Made by a program: the position numbers and the translations under genes. DNA of 64,000 nucleotides. Origin: Acanthosepion esculentum. Taxonomy: Eukaryota > Mollusca > Cephalopoda > Sepiida > Sepiidae. The stretch covers positions 86,559,164 to 86,623,163 of the forward strand of contig OZ038510.1 in NCBI GenBank assembly GCA_964036315.1, read 5' to 3'. The notes beneath the pieces are model-generated. The model was not told where the DNA came from. It ran no database searches and worked only from the letters and a program-made list of their open reading frames with translations. Shown piece after piece: positions 10,922 to 21,054 of the stretch (its first letter is position 1; each line of letters opens with the position of its first letter).

Positions 10922-11318
10922 TAATATTGTTATGACTTTGATGATTTCTTCACCTCCATGTTTTATCAGCTCAGATAGAATATTATCCACTCCGGATGAG
11001 TTACCAGGTTTCAAGCTTTTTAATGTCATCTCAACCTCTTCTTTCAGGGATGACGGATTGGTCTCCTTCTTCTTCTATGAAGTGCTGGTCACTTTGCAAT
11101 ATGGAGACGTCTGGATGAAGCTGGTAATTGTTAAACCATCACAGTATTGACTTAATCTATGGAAGACCTCCTCAATGTCAGTCAACAATTTACCATTCTC
11201 ATCCTTTACGATCGTTGCTTCCTGTTGACTGGTCTTCGTGAGGGATTTTAGAGTATTGTAGGGCTGTTTGTTATTGCCAGCAAGCAGATCCTTCTCAGTG
11301 GTTTTGTACTTTAAATAA
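10922..11318 (-). pseudogene. Antisense LINE, linker and start of reverse transcriptase
   Basis: The complement reads KYKTTEKDLLAGNNKQPYNT, LKSLTKTSQQEATIVKDENG, then TLKSLKPGNSSGVDNILSEL and IKHGGEEIIKVI. This is the segment preceding the fingers of the reverse transcriptase (consensus GVDNIPSELIK-GG). It ends exactly at the target duplication of the nested insertion and resumes at 10249. Confidence 0.85.
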
Positions 11319-11800
11319 GATCACCATCATAATAAGCACATTTCAGTTGCATGCCTCCACGCGCGCGGCATTTCATTCGTTTTGACGCGTACATTACCAG
11401 GAAAGCCGTGTTTTTCGTTACAAGACAAGCAATGTTTCTACAAAGACATATTTTTTTCTAGATTTATATATATTATACTTGATTTTTTTTTTTAATTTAA
11501 CTTGAAGAAGACAGACTTACTGTCGAAATATTGTCATGTTAATTTTGTTTTTTTCTTAAATCACGCTTTTCTCTTAAATGTTGAAAAATATTGGCAGAGT
11601 TACGCCAGCCATTTTGTTTGTTAGTTAATAATAATAGAAATTAATCAAATAAACGTACAATTATTTCACATATTTAAATACCTCGATACAGATTAAAGAA
11701 AAACGAAGTAAACAGATTCGTTAGACTTATCTACATAATTCCGTAATATTTTTTAATTTACGATCTTATATACAAATTAGTTACCTGCAATAAGCAAGAA
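11319..11800. other. Unassigned spacer with a hairpin motif
   Basis: Mostly AT-rich unknown sequence. At 11511-11533, CTTGAAGAAGACAGACTTAC followed by TGTCGAAAT forms a 5-bp stem GACAG/CTGTC between TTGAAGAA and GAAA. This is the same layout as the PLE terminal motif elsewhere in the window. Confidence 0.45.
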
Positions 11801-12545
11801 GTTGGGCCATATATAAGACACATGCTCGTAGATATAAATAATAAAAACGTATTTATTTGATGACAGTTTTACCGAATATACACATTTGTTATTTGCAATA
11901 AATAAGGACAGCTAAGTTGGGCCATATATAAGACACATGCTCGTAGATATAAATAATAAAAACGTATTTATTTGATGACAGTTTTACGTAATATACACAT
12001 TTGTTATTTGCAATAAATAAGGACAGCTAAGTTGGGCCAGATATAAGACACATGCTCGTAGATATAAATAATAAAAACGTATTTATTTGATGACAATTTT
12101 ACGTAATATACACATTTGTTATTTGCAATAAATAAGGACAGTTAAGTTGGGCCAGATATAAGACACATGCTCGTAGATATAAATAATAAAAACGTATTTA
12201 TTTGATGACAGTTTTACGTAATATACACATTTGTTATTTGCAATAAATAAGGACAGCTAAGTTGGGCCAGATATAAGACACATGCTCGTAGATATAAATA
12301 ATAAAAACGTATTTATTTGATGACAGTTTTACGTAATATACACATTTGTTATTTGCAATAAATAAGGACAGTTAAGTTGGGCCAGATATAAGACACATGC
12401 TCGTAGATATAAATAATAAAAACGTATTTATTTGATGACAGTTTTACGTAATATACACATTTGTTATTTGCAATAAATAAGGACAGCTATGTTGGGCCAG
12501 ATATAAGACATATGATGGTAGATATAAAACTGCATTTATTTGATG
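11801..12545. repeat. 115-bp tandem repeat, ~6.5 copies
   Basis: Units start at GTTGGGCCA at 11801, 11916, 12031, 12146, 12261, 12376 and 12491, exactly 115 bp apart. Each includes AGACACATGCTCGTAGATAT, AACGTATTTATTTGATGACA and TTGTTATTTGCAATAAATAA. Identity between units is very high. GCTAAG and GTTAAG variants alternate in the later units, hinting at a 230-bp dimer. The last unit diverges. There is no coding potential. Confidence 0.95.
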
Positions 12546-12959
12546 TCACAGTTTCAAGTAATATTTAGCCACGGATAGACATCCAAGTTAATATGTGTTA
12601 TTTTTGCTGGATTCTGTGCAGATATATACACACGAACTTTGAACAATACATAGAAACACTCAACTCCGGCCCAGGTATATGTATGTGTGTACCGTGAGTT
12701 CATTTAGAAAAGGTAACTTCTGCTGGTGTGTGACAGCCGCAGTTAAAATCCTTGTATATTAAAAAAGAAGAAGAAAAAACAACACTTGAGGTACTTGAAT
12801 AGACAGGGAACATAGATGCTTATTTTACCGAGCGTGGACATGTTAGAGTAGTAGATATACTATGATATGTTCATTCAGTCAATGAATTAAATATGTAGCA
12901 ATTCTGTTTCCGTACAGTTTCTTCCACGCTAGAAATCTCCGGGGATGGATTCCTTAATC
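12546..12959. other. Unassigned spacer
   Basis: No gene or repeat recognised. Confidence 0.4.
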
Positions 12960-13450
12960 CAGTGTTTCCCAAGCCGTATGGCGCGCTTCATATATGCAGT
13001 GAAAGAAGATAGCAGGTGAGGCGGAAGAGGATAGCAGGTGAGGCGGAATGACTGAAAGACAATCGAAGATTTAGAAACAATTTCAAAAATTTATGAATGC
13101 CAAAAATAAATATGATTTCAAACTTTAAAATATTATTATGGATTACTTGTAATTACATGCATGAGTCCCAGTATAAATACTTATAAGTAATTATTGACCG
13201 ATTTTATCATTGTGGTACTTTTGCATTAAGTATTAAGTATTAAGAATATAGTAACTAGGGTCCGCAAATTGAAGGAGAGAGTTATCAATCATAATGTTCT
13301 GATTTCGAATCAGCGATTATCTCCCTTTAAAACTCTGTTTTTTTTTTTTTAAATTTTTAAATTTACTTTTTATCACATAAAATTTAGCTAGATGGGAGCA
13401 AATTTTCATTCCGAAAATGGGACCCAGAGAAAAAAAAGATGGAACCACTG
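12960..13450. mobile_element. hAT-type non-autonomous element (491 bp)
   Basis: The left end begins CAGTGTTTCCCAAG and the right end, complemented, begins CAGTGGTTCCATC, the CAGNG-start inverted repeat typical of hAT elements. Flanking 8-mers CCTTAATC and GCCTAATC agree at six of eight positions, matching the 8-bp target duplication of this superfamily. The interior has no transposase and includes a short duplication, GAGGATAGCAGGTGAGGCGG. A poly(T) run lies near 13330. Confidence 0.75.
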
Positions 13451-13559
13451 GCCTAATCAATGCTTCAAAGTGAGCATCTTGGCATTATAAATCCTTTACT
13501 GTTTTTAAAAATCTGTTTTATATTTCTTCTTTCTTTTTTTTGGGGGGGGGGTGTCGGGA
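13451..13559. other. Unassigned spacer
   Basis: Short unknown stretch with a poly-G run at 13540. Confidence 0.4.
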
Positions 13560-14020
13560 ATCATACAAAGACATACTACAATATACAATGAAAGACCAAT
13601 TGCTTCTTCCGGGGAATACACGACATCTTTTATACAAATATTTTCATGCCAGCTGCTCTGACGAGATTTTTTCCATGGTGCCTGGACGACATGAATTTAA
13701 ACGTGCTACTAGATTGGCATTTAGGTCCCACCTATGTTGAAATAGCTGAATGCAACCCCTACTTCTACTCCAACATTTCTTTTCTCGCACTTCTCGCTTG
13801 TGGAACTCCCTTCCGTTTACTTGCTTCCTTGATAACTACAATTTTCAAAAATCAAATGCGACATCAATCACCATCTTCTATCTACTTGAATCCCTGCCCT
13901 TTCCTCAATACTGCCTTCAGTTTTTCTCTCACTTTAACTCCCTGTAACCAACCCTCAATGTACTAATGGCATTCGCACCTTTCAGGGGGTGAAAAATTAA
14001 AAAAAAAAAAGAAAAAAAGA
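13560..14020 (+). pseudogene. LINE reverse transcriptase C-terminal end with A-rich tail
   Basis: Plus-strand text reads LLYKYFHASCSDEIFSMVPG, then RHEFKRATRLAFRSHL, and in another frame QHFFSRTSRLWNSLPFTCF with a following NYNFQKSNAT. The 3'UTR has CTCCCTGTAACCAACCCTCA and GGGGTGAAAAAT, then an A-rich tail interspersed with G from 13992. The sequence is frameshifted after ~65 codons and is the terminal part only. Confidence 0.85.
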
Positions 14021-14465
14021 AGAAGAAAAAAACGCAAGTCCTAAAACTAAATTCAATAGTTTTACGGCATTTTCTCATTGTCTTTTCTTGTTTCGTTGCT
14101 CGACTAACCACATTTTTGTCGCTATGTAATTGCACTTGAAGAACAAATTCGACGCCCGATTCGCTTCTGTTCGGCTCGGTTGGGCCCGAGAGTTGCCGAC
14201 TGTGATAAGGCGGCCTCGTCGTCACGGCTACTCGGAGGCACAATAGCTAAGCCAGGACTCATTTCATAGACTGTTAACTACACACAACTGACTGCCCCAT
14301 TTCACACACAGTTAACCATACTGAATTAGAAGGCCGATTGCGTACATTTTGGGCCAATAAAACTACTTCAGAGACGCCTGAGGTCTCCAGGTTTGAGCCG
14401 TAGGAGAGACTTGTCTGATTTAATGCTTTTTAAACGATATATGTTCAGGTATTTACCATCAAAAA
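14021..14465. other. Unassigned spacer
   Basis: Unknown sequence, somewhat GC-richer at 14140-14250. I see no clear gene. Confidence 0.35.
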
Positions 14466-14466
14466 C

Positions 14467-14575
14467 GTACATCTATCTATCTATCTATCTATCTCATATA
14501 TTTTATCTATCTATCTATCTATCTAGATAGATAGATAGATAGATAGATACATACATACATACATACATCTATCTT
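14467..14575. repeat. ATCT/GATA/CATA microsatellite cluster
   Basis: Runs of TATC, then a switch to its complement (CTATCTAGATAGATAG) at about 14522, then CATA repeats. The orientation switch makes a long perfect hairpin around 14505-14548. Confidence 0.95.
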
Positions 14576-15174
14576 TCTCTCACAGATTTTACAATGCCTG
14601 CGTGATAATGCTACAAGTAACGTTTTTCTATTTTATACTATGGATGACCAAACAGACAGCTTTATTAATAACAACGAATAATAAAACAGCATTTCAAACT
14701 ATATTGAATATTAAATACAACACAGTACATATTTTCATTAATCAATTAGAAATAATAAGAACGTATCAACCTTCCATACGGTGCAAATTACAACAAAGGT
14801 AAAAATCTTACTGATCATACGCCAAAACTCAGAAATTCAAGACGGCCGAAGAATATATCGACCGACACCTTATTTTAATAACAACAAACATAAAAACAAT
14901 AATTATAATAATATATGAGATCATTATTTTAAAGAGGGTATAAAGATTTGCCAACACTTATATAGTTAATCAAAATGGCTTGAAGCAACTAATGGATAAC
15001 ATCTGGTTATTGTGCCATGGGGTCTCCATACATTCATTTCTTGTTGTTACCAAAAGTTAAAGGCATATTAAAGTTACATCTGAATTTTAATCACTCGATA
15101 ATTATTTCATAAAATTTCAGAGTCAATCCAGAAAAGAAAGAAAATAATTGTGAAACATTTTTCGTTTAATTTTT
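14576..15174. other. Unassigned AT-rich spacer
   Basis: No recognised feature. A 66-codon open frame at 14602-14802 has no known resemblance. Confidence 0.35.
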
Positions 15175-15450
15175 TTCATATTTGAAATTCTTCCCATTTT
15201 TCCCATTTTTTTTATAATTTCCCAAATTTTTACAATTTCACAATTGTTTTTATAATTTCACAATTTTTTTTTACAATTTCACAGATTTTTATAATTTAAA
15301 ATTTTTTTTCATAATTTCGCAAATATTTTACAATTTCACAAATTATTATAATTTTTCAATTATTTATTAATGATTTCACAAATGTTTTATAATTTCAAAA
15401 ATATTTTTACAATTTCAAATCTTTTTACAATTTCAAAATTAAACTAAAAT
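15175..15450. repeat. Degenerate AT-rich repeat, second locus
   Basis: Loose copies of TTTACAATTTCACAATTTTT-like units, the same family as 8117-8350. Confidence 0.75.
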
Positions 15451-15578
15451 TTGACAAAAGTGGACTTTTCACTTATTTGTTTATGGATACTTTACCAGAT
15501 ATAAAACAAAATGAACTGAGTTTTATGATAAAAAAAAACTGTTCTTAGAATACAGGAAACTTAAGATTTTGTTACTAC

Positions 15579-15610
15579 TAGTAGTACTACTAGTAGTAGT
15601 AGTAGTAGTG
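15579..15610. repeat. (AGT)n microsatellite with inverted start
   Basis: ACTACTAGTAGTACTACTAG followed by a pure AGT run. The ACT-to-AGT switch is palindromic. Confidence 0.85.
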
Positions 15611-15809
15611 ACCAAACAAGTGACCAAACAATGCAGTATTAACCAGTAAGGTTTTATAACTGAATAGATTCCCTGTATCCCTCTCGACACACAAATAGTC
15701 AAATCACTAAATGCTAAAATACTAATCCATCATGAACATTTAGACACATTTCACTTTTTTTTTCAAATATATATCTATACGTTTAAAATGTAAGTCTCCT
15801 GCTGATTAG

Positions 15810-16276
15810 GGCCTAGTAGTACAAGTATGTGGGCATAGGGGGCTCTGTATAGGGGTAGTACCTTTGATGTCTGTCAGGCTGCACCTTCGGGTGGTCGGGT
15901 ATCATTGTTCCACAACCATCTCCTAAATCTCTCACGTGATGGCTCCAAGTTGTCATGCCTCCAGTAAACCGCTTCAGCTGGCGGGTTAGACTCACGGTAG
16001 TGTGTGGGGGTGTTAACAAGGCACCACCTGGCGAAGGACGTCCTCGACGCGGGTCACCGGCCTTGTTAGCGAGCCATCTAGTGGAGGACATCGGCTTTTG
16101 TTTAACCTGGAGAGGTAAGGCCCACATGATGGGCACACCAAGAAACCATTCGCGGAGACCCAGAAATATGACCGCGACAGATAGAGGAGACTGGTGGACA
16201 GTTCAGCACGTCATCGCCTCAACGACTCCTTCTGGGGTTAAGTGCGAAAGAAGAAGAAAAGGGAGTACAAGTAAAG
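15810..16276. other. GC-richer island, unrecognised
   Basis: This ~470-bp stretch has clearly higher G+C than its surroundings and is open for ~108 codons on each strand (plus 15955-16281, minus 15813-16136). I do not recognise either translation. The plus-strand end (MTATDRGDWWTVQHVIAS) vaguely resembles the closing segment of some LINE ORFs. It could be a decayed element or a fragment of an unidentified exon; I have no evidence to choose. Confidence 0.4.
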
Positions 16277-16384
16277 TTTAATTAGAGTCTGGTTAATCCT
16301 GTTGTCTATTTGCATATAATTATCATATCATTATCATACCATTATCATTACTTTACCGAGGCTTGCGGGTATGGATGTGTGCAT

Positions 16385-16435
16385 ATGTGTTTAAACATCA
16401 GATGTGTTTAAACATCAGATGTGTTTAAACATCAG
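16385..16435. repeat. 17-bp direct repeat x3
   Basis: Three perfect tandem copies of ATGTGTTTAAACATCAG. Confidence 0.95.
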
Positions 16436-16481
16436 AGCCAAAAAGGAAATGTCAGGAGCCCAGGTTTTGCATACCATAAAA

Positions 16482-16778
16482 CAGCGTTTCTCGCCCCCTG
16501 CGCCTGGGCGAACTAATGCGCCCTGAAAGGTAACCAGTTAACAGAAGATTAATTTATAAATTATTTTTATATTTTAAAAAATCTTTATTTTTTTTTAAAT
16601 CTAGAGATAACAAACAATATAATGTCTTAAAAATAAATGCTTTTCAGGAGACTTCATTATTATTTTCCTATTCTCAATTTTCTGGACTTAATTTTCCTCA
16701 TTAAAACTTAAAGTGCGCCCCGGAGTTTTAGTTATTCGACAAGTGCACCCTGAAGAGTAAAAAGGTTGAGAAACACTG
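16482..16778. mobile_element. hAT-type MITE (297 bp)
   Basis: The left end CAGCGTTTCTCGCCCC and the complement of the right end CAGTGTTTCTCAACCTTTTT are hAT-like inverted termini. Flanking 8-mers CCATAAAA and CCATAGAA match at seven of eight positions. The interior is AT-rich and non-coding, with GCGCCCTGAAAGG near the left and CCCTGAAGAGTAAAAAGG near the right end extending the inverted similarity. Confidence 0.82.
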
Positions 16779-16786
16779 CCATAGAA

Positions 16787-17084
16787 TGTTTAGTAGAATT
16801 CCTCATGGGAAAGCTAAAGTTTGCCAAATACAGTAAAACAGAAAATTTCTTGCTTTTGAATTCTTGCTTCTTTAACGGTTATAAAACACAATGTGTCGAG
16901 TTTTTCGATAAAAATTACAACGAAGAAAGAACTAATCAAATTTAACCCTGAAAATACCTTTTTTTAGAATTCAGGTAAATTAAAAGTAAGGACTATTACT
17001 ACGAAACGAAAATAAACACAGAATATTTTCATGAAAAAGGCTATTTCGTCATGTCATATAATCTTTACATTTCATGTGGTCGGA
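16787..17084. other. Unassigned spacer
   Basis: AT-rich and unrecognised. Confidence 0.4.
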
Positions 17085-17400
17085 CATCGGACTAACGTTT
17101 TCAGTTGAATTGAAGTGGAACGATTATATTAAATCAATTGCTAGGTCTGCTGCTTGGAAAGTTGGTTCACTGTGTCGAGCTAGACAATTTTTCTCCCCAG
17201 ACTCTATCTTACATATTTATAAGTCTACCTTTCGTCCTTGCTTTGAATATTGCTGCCACGTCTGGTTTGGCCTCGTCTGGTCTGGTCTAGTCTGGTCTGG
17301 TCTGGTCTGGTGCTCCTACTATATATTTAAAGATTCTTGATAAAATCCAAAGAAGAATCTGCAATGTTATTGGTCCTGACCTTGCATCTCGGCTTCAGTC
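17085..17400 (+). pseudogene. LINE fragment 1 of a tandem pair, with coding microsatellite
   Basis: The sequence reads IGLTFSVELKWNDYIKSIAR, KVGSLCRARQFFSPDSILHI, then YKSTFRPCFEYCCHVW. At 17265-17312 a run of (TCTGG)n expands the frame into GLVWSGLVWSGLVW repeats and shifts it. Text then resumes as TIYLKILDKIQRRICNVIG. The same protein segment begins again at 17401, so two copies of the thumb/C-terminal region lie head to tail. Confidence 0.85.
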
Positions 17401-17895
17401 ATATGGCAGATGCTAACCTCCACGAAAGTGACTCGTTTCGCCTTCTCGGGCTAACGTTCTCGGCTGACATGAAGTTGAAAAACTATATTGAATCCATTGC
17501 TAGGTTAGGTTCTAAAAAAGTTGGTTCACTGTATCGTATTAGACAATTTTCATCCCCAGAAACTATTCATCTATGCTTAGAATGTTACTGCCACATGTGG
17601 CCCGGCGCTCCTGCTGTATATTTAGAGATTCTTGATAAAATCCAAAGAAAAATCAGCAATATTATTGATCCTAACCTGGCTGCTCGGCTCCAGTCAATTT
17701 ACCACCACCGTAAAGTTGCTCCCCTGTGCCTTTTCTATAAATACTCATAATAATTGTAATTGTTCTGATGGTAATTGTTCTGATGAACTTTTCTCTATAG
17801 GACCTAGACTTTATGTATTTAAACGTATTACTAGATTGGCATTTTACAATTGAAATGGCTAGATGTAACCGTGAGTTCTACGTTAGCAGTTTCTT
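17401..17895 (+). pseudogene. LINE fragment 2 of the tandem pair
   Basis: The open frame reads MADANLHESDSFRLLGLTFS, DMKLKNYIESIARLGSKKVG, CHMWPGAPAVYLEILDKIQR, then IDPNLAARLQSIYHHRKVAP and LCLFYKYS. A frame change leads to a FKRITRLAFYN-like segment and RCNREFYVSSFF. It is homologous to 17085-17400 and to 57560-58190. The LINE is interrupted at ~17900 by PLE sequence and continues at 18123. Confidence 0.85.
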
Positions 17896-17899
17896 TTTG

Positions 17900-18122
17900 C
17901 CCTATTTACATTGTTCAGACTATTGTCCTCATCTTTATTGTCATATTCACGGCGTTTCGGAAATAAAGGGTTCGATTCGAAATTATATCACCTGAAGAAG
18001 GCCAGAGCGTAAAACGACCGAAACGTCGCGAATATGACACCAAAGATGAGGACAACTGTCCAAGCAATGTAAATAATGTAACTAGTGTTATAATACCTCA
18101 TATCAGAAATATAGATAGATAA
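17900..18122. mobile_element. PLE terminal pair in inverted orientation inside a LINE
   Basis: Antisense sequence (TTTACATTGTTCAGACTATT ... CGGCGTTTCGG, 17906-17960) is followed by plus-sense sequence with CACCTGAAGAAGGCCAGAG, GACCGAAACGTCGCGAATAT and a satellite-like monomer (18035-18120). The surrounding LINE resumes with AACATTTTCTTCTATCAC, similar to the AGCAGTTTCTTTTT before the insert, a possible target duplication. PLEs are known to carry terminal repeats in direct or inverted arrangement, which this miniature copy resembles. Confidence 0.7.
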
Positions 18123-18345
18123 CATTTTCTTCTATCACACTTCTCGCTTGTGGAACTCTGCTACTGCTGGTTGCGTCCCAGTGAACTTTGATCTTCAAAA
18201 ATTTAAATGTAATGTCATTCCTTTATTAATTCTTGTTCTTTTGGTCTTCTCTCTCATTAATAGTATTTTGCTCATATTCTCTAACATTCAGTACCTCGTT
18301 GCGTCTTAGTTGCTTTATTGCCTTGCTCTAAGGAGTTTTTGCCCT
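18123..18345 (+). pseudogene. LINE 3' end (continuation)
   Basis: CACACTTCTCGCTTGTGGAA encodes the HTSRLWNS part of the usual FFSRTSRLWNSLP ending. It is followed by the decayed 3'UTR with GTTGCGTCTTAGTTGCTTTA and TTGCCTTGCTCTAAGG. Confidence 0.75.
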
Positions 18346-18389
18346 TCATAATTCGACTTTATGATTTAAGCATAGTAGTAAAGGGGGTG

Positions 18390-19287
18390 TAAGACAAGGA
18401 TGGGTCTTCCCACCGGACATATTCAACCTATACAGCGAGGCAATTCTGAGAAAATTAGAAGTCCTACCAGGGTTCATTATTGGCGGCTACAATCTTAACA
18501 ATACCAAATATGCAGATTACACAGTGCTGATATCAACACGCAAAGGAAACTACAGTATGTCCTACAGAACGTAGTGAAGGAAAGCAAGAAGAAAGGACTA
18601 AGCATAAACTACAAGAAGACAGAATGTATCGTCATCAGCAAAAAGATAAGCCCGAAATACAAACTTCAGGTCGGGGATACTAAAATCAAACAGGTACAGA
18701 AATTTAAATATAACAGAGGGTACTAGCAGAGGATGAAAAGTGCGACAGTGCGATCCGAAGACGTATTGTGATGGGCGAAGATGCCTTCCAAAAGCTAAGC
18801 AGAGTATTAAGAGACAGAAAAATTTTGTTGGAAACAAAGAAAAAAGTACTGAACTCTTACGTGTATGGCAACAAATGCTGGACAATCTCCTCAAAGATGA
18901 AGAAGAGACTTGAAGCAGCAGAAATGTGGTTCTACAGAAGGATGTTGAGGATGTCACAGACCGAACATGTGAGCAACGACTAGGTTTTGGAGAAAATGGA
19001 AACAAAACAAAAAAAAGTTATACTTAATATCAGGAATAGGCAGTTGAAATTTCTAGGGCACTCAATGAGGAAGGAGGGCTTGGAAAATCTGATACTCACA
19101 GGACAGATTCAAGGAAATATGGAGAAAGGAAAGCAGTGCGTAAAATACTTGATGGGCTTGAGTAAATGGATGGCAGAACAGGGTTTGGTAGAAATAACAA
19201 AAAGACAAAATTTATTAAGAGCTACAATGGACAGGAAGATGTGGAGAGTCATGATCGCCTACGTCTTGAAGGGACACGAAACATAAA
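18390..19287 (+). pseudogene. LINE (LKFLGH type) reverse transcriptase second half
   Basis: The text opens with GVRQGWVFPPDIFNLYSEAI, reaches the catalytic box as KYADYTVLI (the second Asp of YADD is lost), then passes KGLSINYKKTECIVISKK in another frame. The C-terminal part follows: LRDRKILLETKKKVLNSYVY, KRLEAAEMWFYRRMLRMSQT, QLKFLGHSMRKEGLENLILT, and ATMDRKMWRVMIAYVLKGHE. It is a different family from the SRTSRLWNSLP LINE. Several frameshifts and the YADY change make it inactive. Short pieces of this family recur at 28.9-30.1, 48.2, 51.1, 52.3 and 58.4 kb. Confidence 0.88.
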
Positions 19288-19334
19288 AGAAGAAAGAAGA
19301 ATTATTTCCGCAACTATGTTCCATCATATCACAG

Positions 19335-19632
19335 ATAAAACTTGCTAAATGTAATAGTAAGTTCTATTTGAATAGTATCTTTTCTCGCTCTTCTCGCCTG
19401 TGGAAATCTCTTCCGGCTTCTTGCTTTCTTGCCAACTACGAGGTACAAAAATGAAAGGCGATCTCAGCCGTCCTTTTAGGTCTATTTTATAGCTGTTCTT
19501 TTATTGTCCTTTCTCCTCGGTAACGTTTTTTCAGTTTCTTTCGCTCTATTTGCCTTTCATCCTCAGTAACCCCTTGTGTCTTAGTGACTTTATCGCTTTG
19601 CTTGAGGGTATAAAGATTAAAAAGAAAGGGTT
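19335..19632 (+). pseudogene. LINE 3' end with complete 3'UTR
   Basis: Reads LAKCNSKFYLNSIFSRSSRLWKSL, given here as two motifs (KCNSKFYLNS and FSRSSRLWKSLPASCF). The 3'UTR CCCCTTGTGTCTTAGTGACT, TTATCGCTTTGCTTGAGG and an A-rich end ATTAAAAAGAAAG follow. It abuts the end of the other LINE family. Confidence 0.8.
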
Positions 19633-19736
19633 TTTTTTTTAATAATGAAAAACATTATTGCACAGATATTAATTTACGCAAAAATTATTAATCTTTTCAT
19701 TACTTTGTCTTTTTTTTACCTTTTATCAGTTGACAG

Positions 19737-19937
19737 TTGACAGAGTACATTCTTGCAGCGTTGGAGGAAAGTTGTATTTTGGTTGGTTGGGAAGGCTATT
19801 TGACATGCCGACCTTACTCTAACTTTGCAATCAACTATTTTCCTGACCCCAAACTCACTGCTCGTCAACAACGTTGTCACAATGTTATGGCAAAACGTTG
19901 CAAAGTACCGCAGCTAAAAAAACATCACGCTGGTTAA
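19737..19937 (+). CDS. Unrecognised 66-codon open frame
   Basis: The translation contains VGWEGYLTCRPYSN and NYFPDPKLTARQQRCHNVMA, which look protein-like in composition (aromatic, charged, low in repeats). I cannot place it in a family and it ends soon after. It sits between LINE and PLE debris, so element origin is most likely. Confidence 0.25.
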   Translation: MTEYILAALEESCILVGWEGYLTCRPYSNFAINYFPDPKLTARQQRCHNVMAKRCKVPQLKKHHAG

Positions 19938-19949
19938 TTACAGCATCAG

Positions 19950-20205
19950 AATTATATTTATTTACATTGTTCGGTCTGTTGTCCTCATCTTTGTTGCCAT
20001 ATTCACGACGTTTCGGTTGTTGTACGCCTCGGCCTTCTTCAATTGACTGGAATTTCGAACAATTGGCACTGCATTTAAATTTTTGAAGATCTAAGTTGCC
20101 TGGGAAACAAGAGAGTCGGGAAAGAGTTCCACAAGCGAGAAGTGCGATAGAAGAAACTGTTAGTATCGAACTTACGGTTACATCTAGCCATTTCAACTTT
20201 AATAT
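19950..20205 (-). pseudogene. PLE end and LINE 3' end joined, antisense
   Basis: Plus-strand 19955-20045 is the complement of the PLE terminal motif (GAAGAAGGCCGAGGCGTACA then ACCGAAACGTCGTGAATATG) plus part of a satellite-like monomer. Directly after, 20050-20200 is the complement of the LINE ending (RCNRKFDTNSFFYRTSRLWN-like text and FPGNLDLQKFKCSANC). The two fuse without spacer, suggesting insertion of the PLE at the LINE end or a rearrangement. Confidence 0.7.
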
Positions 20206-20284
20206 ATGAAGCAAGTCGAAAAAGTAAACCAAATAAGAAATTTACTCCCAGAAGTCATTTACAAAATCTGGCTTCAAACGCCAA

Positions 20285-20568
20285 CATCTGTCTATATTTC
20301 TGAGATGAGGTATTATGTACACTATTTACATTATTCGGACTATTGCCCTCATCTTTGTTGCCATATTTATCACAACGTTTTGACCTTTCAGTATCTGTCT
20401 ATATTTCTGAGATGAAGTATTATGTACATTATTTACATTATTCGGACTATTGTCCTCATCTTTGTCGCCATATTTATTACAACGGCTTTATTTCGCTCAC
20501 TGGGGTAGACTTTACTAGTTACACGTGCCATGTTTAATGGCATTATTTATGCAGTTATCAGCTATCTC
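20285..20568 (-). mobile_element. PLE terminal region with two satellite-like monomers, antisense
   Basis: Complement holds two ~106-bp monomers matching the 3.8-7.8 kb satellite (20285-20483), then CAGTGAGCGAAATAAAG, the upstream PLE 3'UTR. The left monomer has TTTTGACC instead of CGTTTCGGCC. At 20568 orientation flips. Confidence 0.8.
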
Positions 20569-20766
20569 CAGGAGTGCCAGAGAAAAGCGATAATAACAAC
20601 AAAAAGTTGCAATATGAGCTCTGGTAAAAAAAAAACATGCAATAATAACAGAAAAAATTGCAATATGGGCACTGGTAAAATTAGAGTGCTGAAGACATTA
20701 GGTTTATAATTCCTAGAAATTCTAAGATGAGGACAATAGCCCGGATAATGTAAATAATGTACAATT
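20569..20766 (+). mobile_element. PLE 3' end in opposite orientation
   Basis: Begins AGGAGTGCCAGAGAAAAGCG, the codons RSARE-R before the PLE stop (compare the antisense copy at 54096-54130). It is followed by the 3'UTR (AAAAGTTGCAATATGAGCTC, GCTGAAGACATTAGGTTTAT, CCTAGAAATTC) and a partial satellite monomer (AAGATGAGGACAATAGCCCG). Together with 20285-20568 this is a second PLE copy with an internal inversion. Confidence 0.78.
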
Positions 20767-21054
20767 TAGGCAATAATGCTTTTTGGAGGGTGTTATCAAA
20801 TGCCTTGTTTATGCGATATATTTTTAATGAATTGTTCCCATACAAAAACTCATTTTTATTTGTCATTACGATTTCTTATTCAAGTACCAGTTATTGACTT
20901 TCAAAACAACGAAAGAACTCGTGGTTGTAGACTTGAAGGCAAGACCACAAAAACGAGATAACACATGGTCGGTGTCATAAAAAAAACAACTGTAAAACAT
21001 ATCTGAGTTCCTGATTTCTCTTGGAATAATGTTAACTTCAACAATTTGCCAAAC
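20767..21054. other. Unassigned spacer
   Basis: AT-rich, no identified feature. Confidence 0.4.

Noticed and set aside
11801..12545. CRISPR-like or repeat-protein coding array
   Set aside because: The 115-bp units have no spacers, and 115 is not a multiple of three, so no continuous repeat protein is possible.
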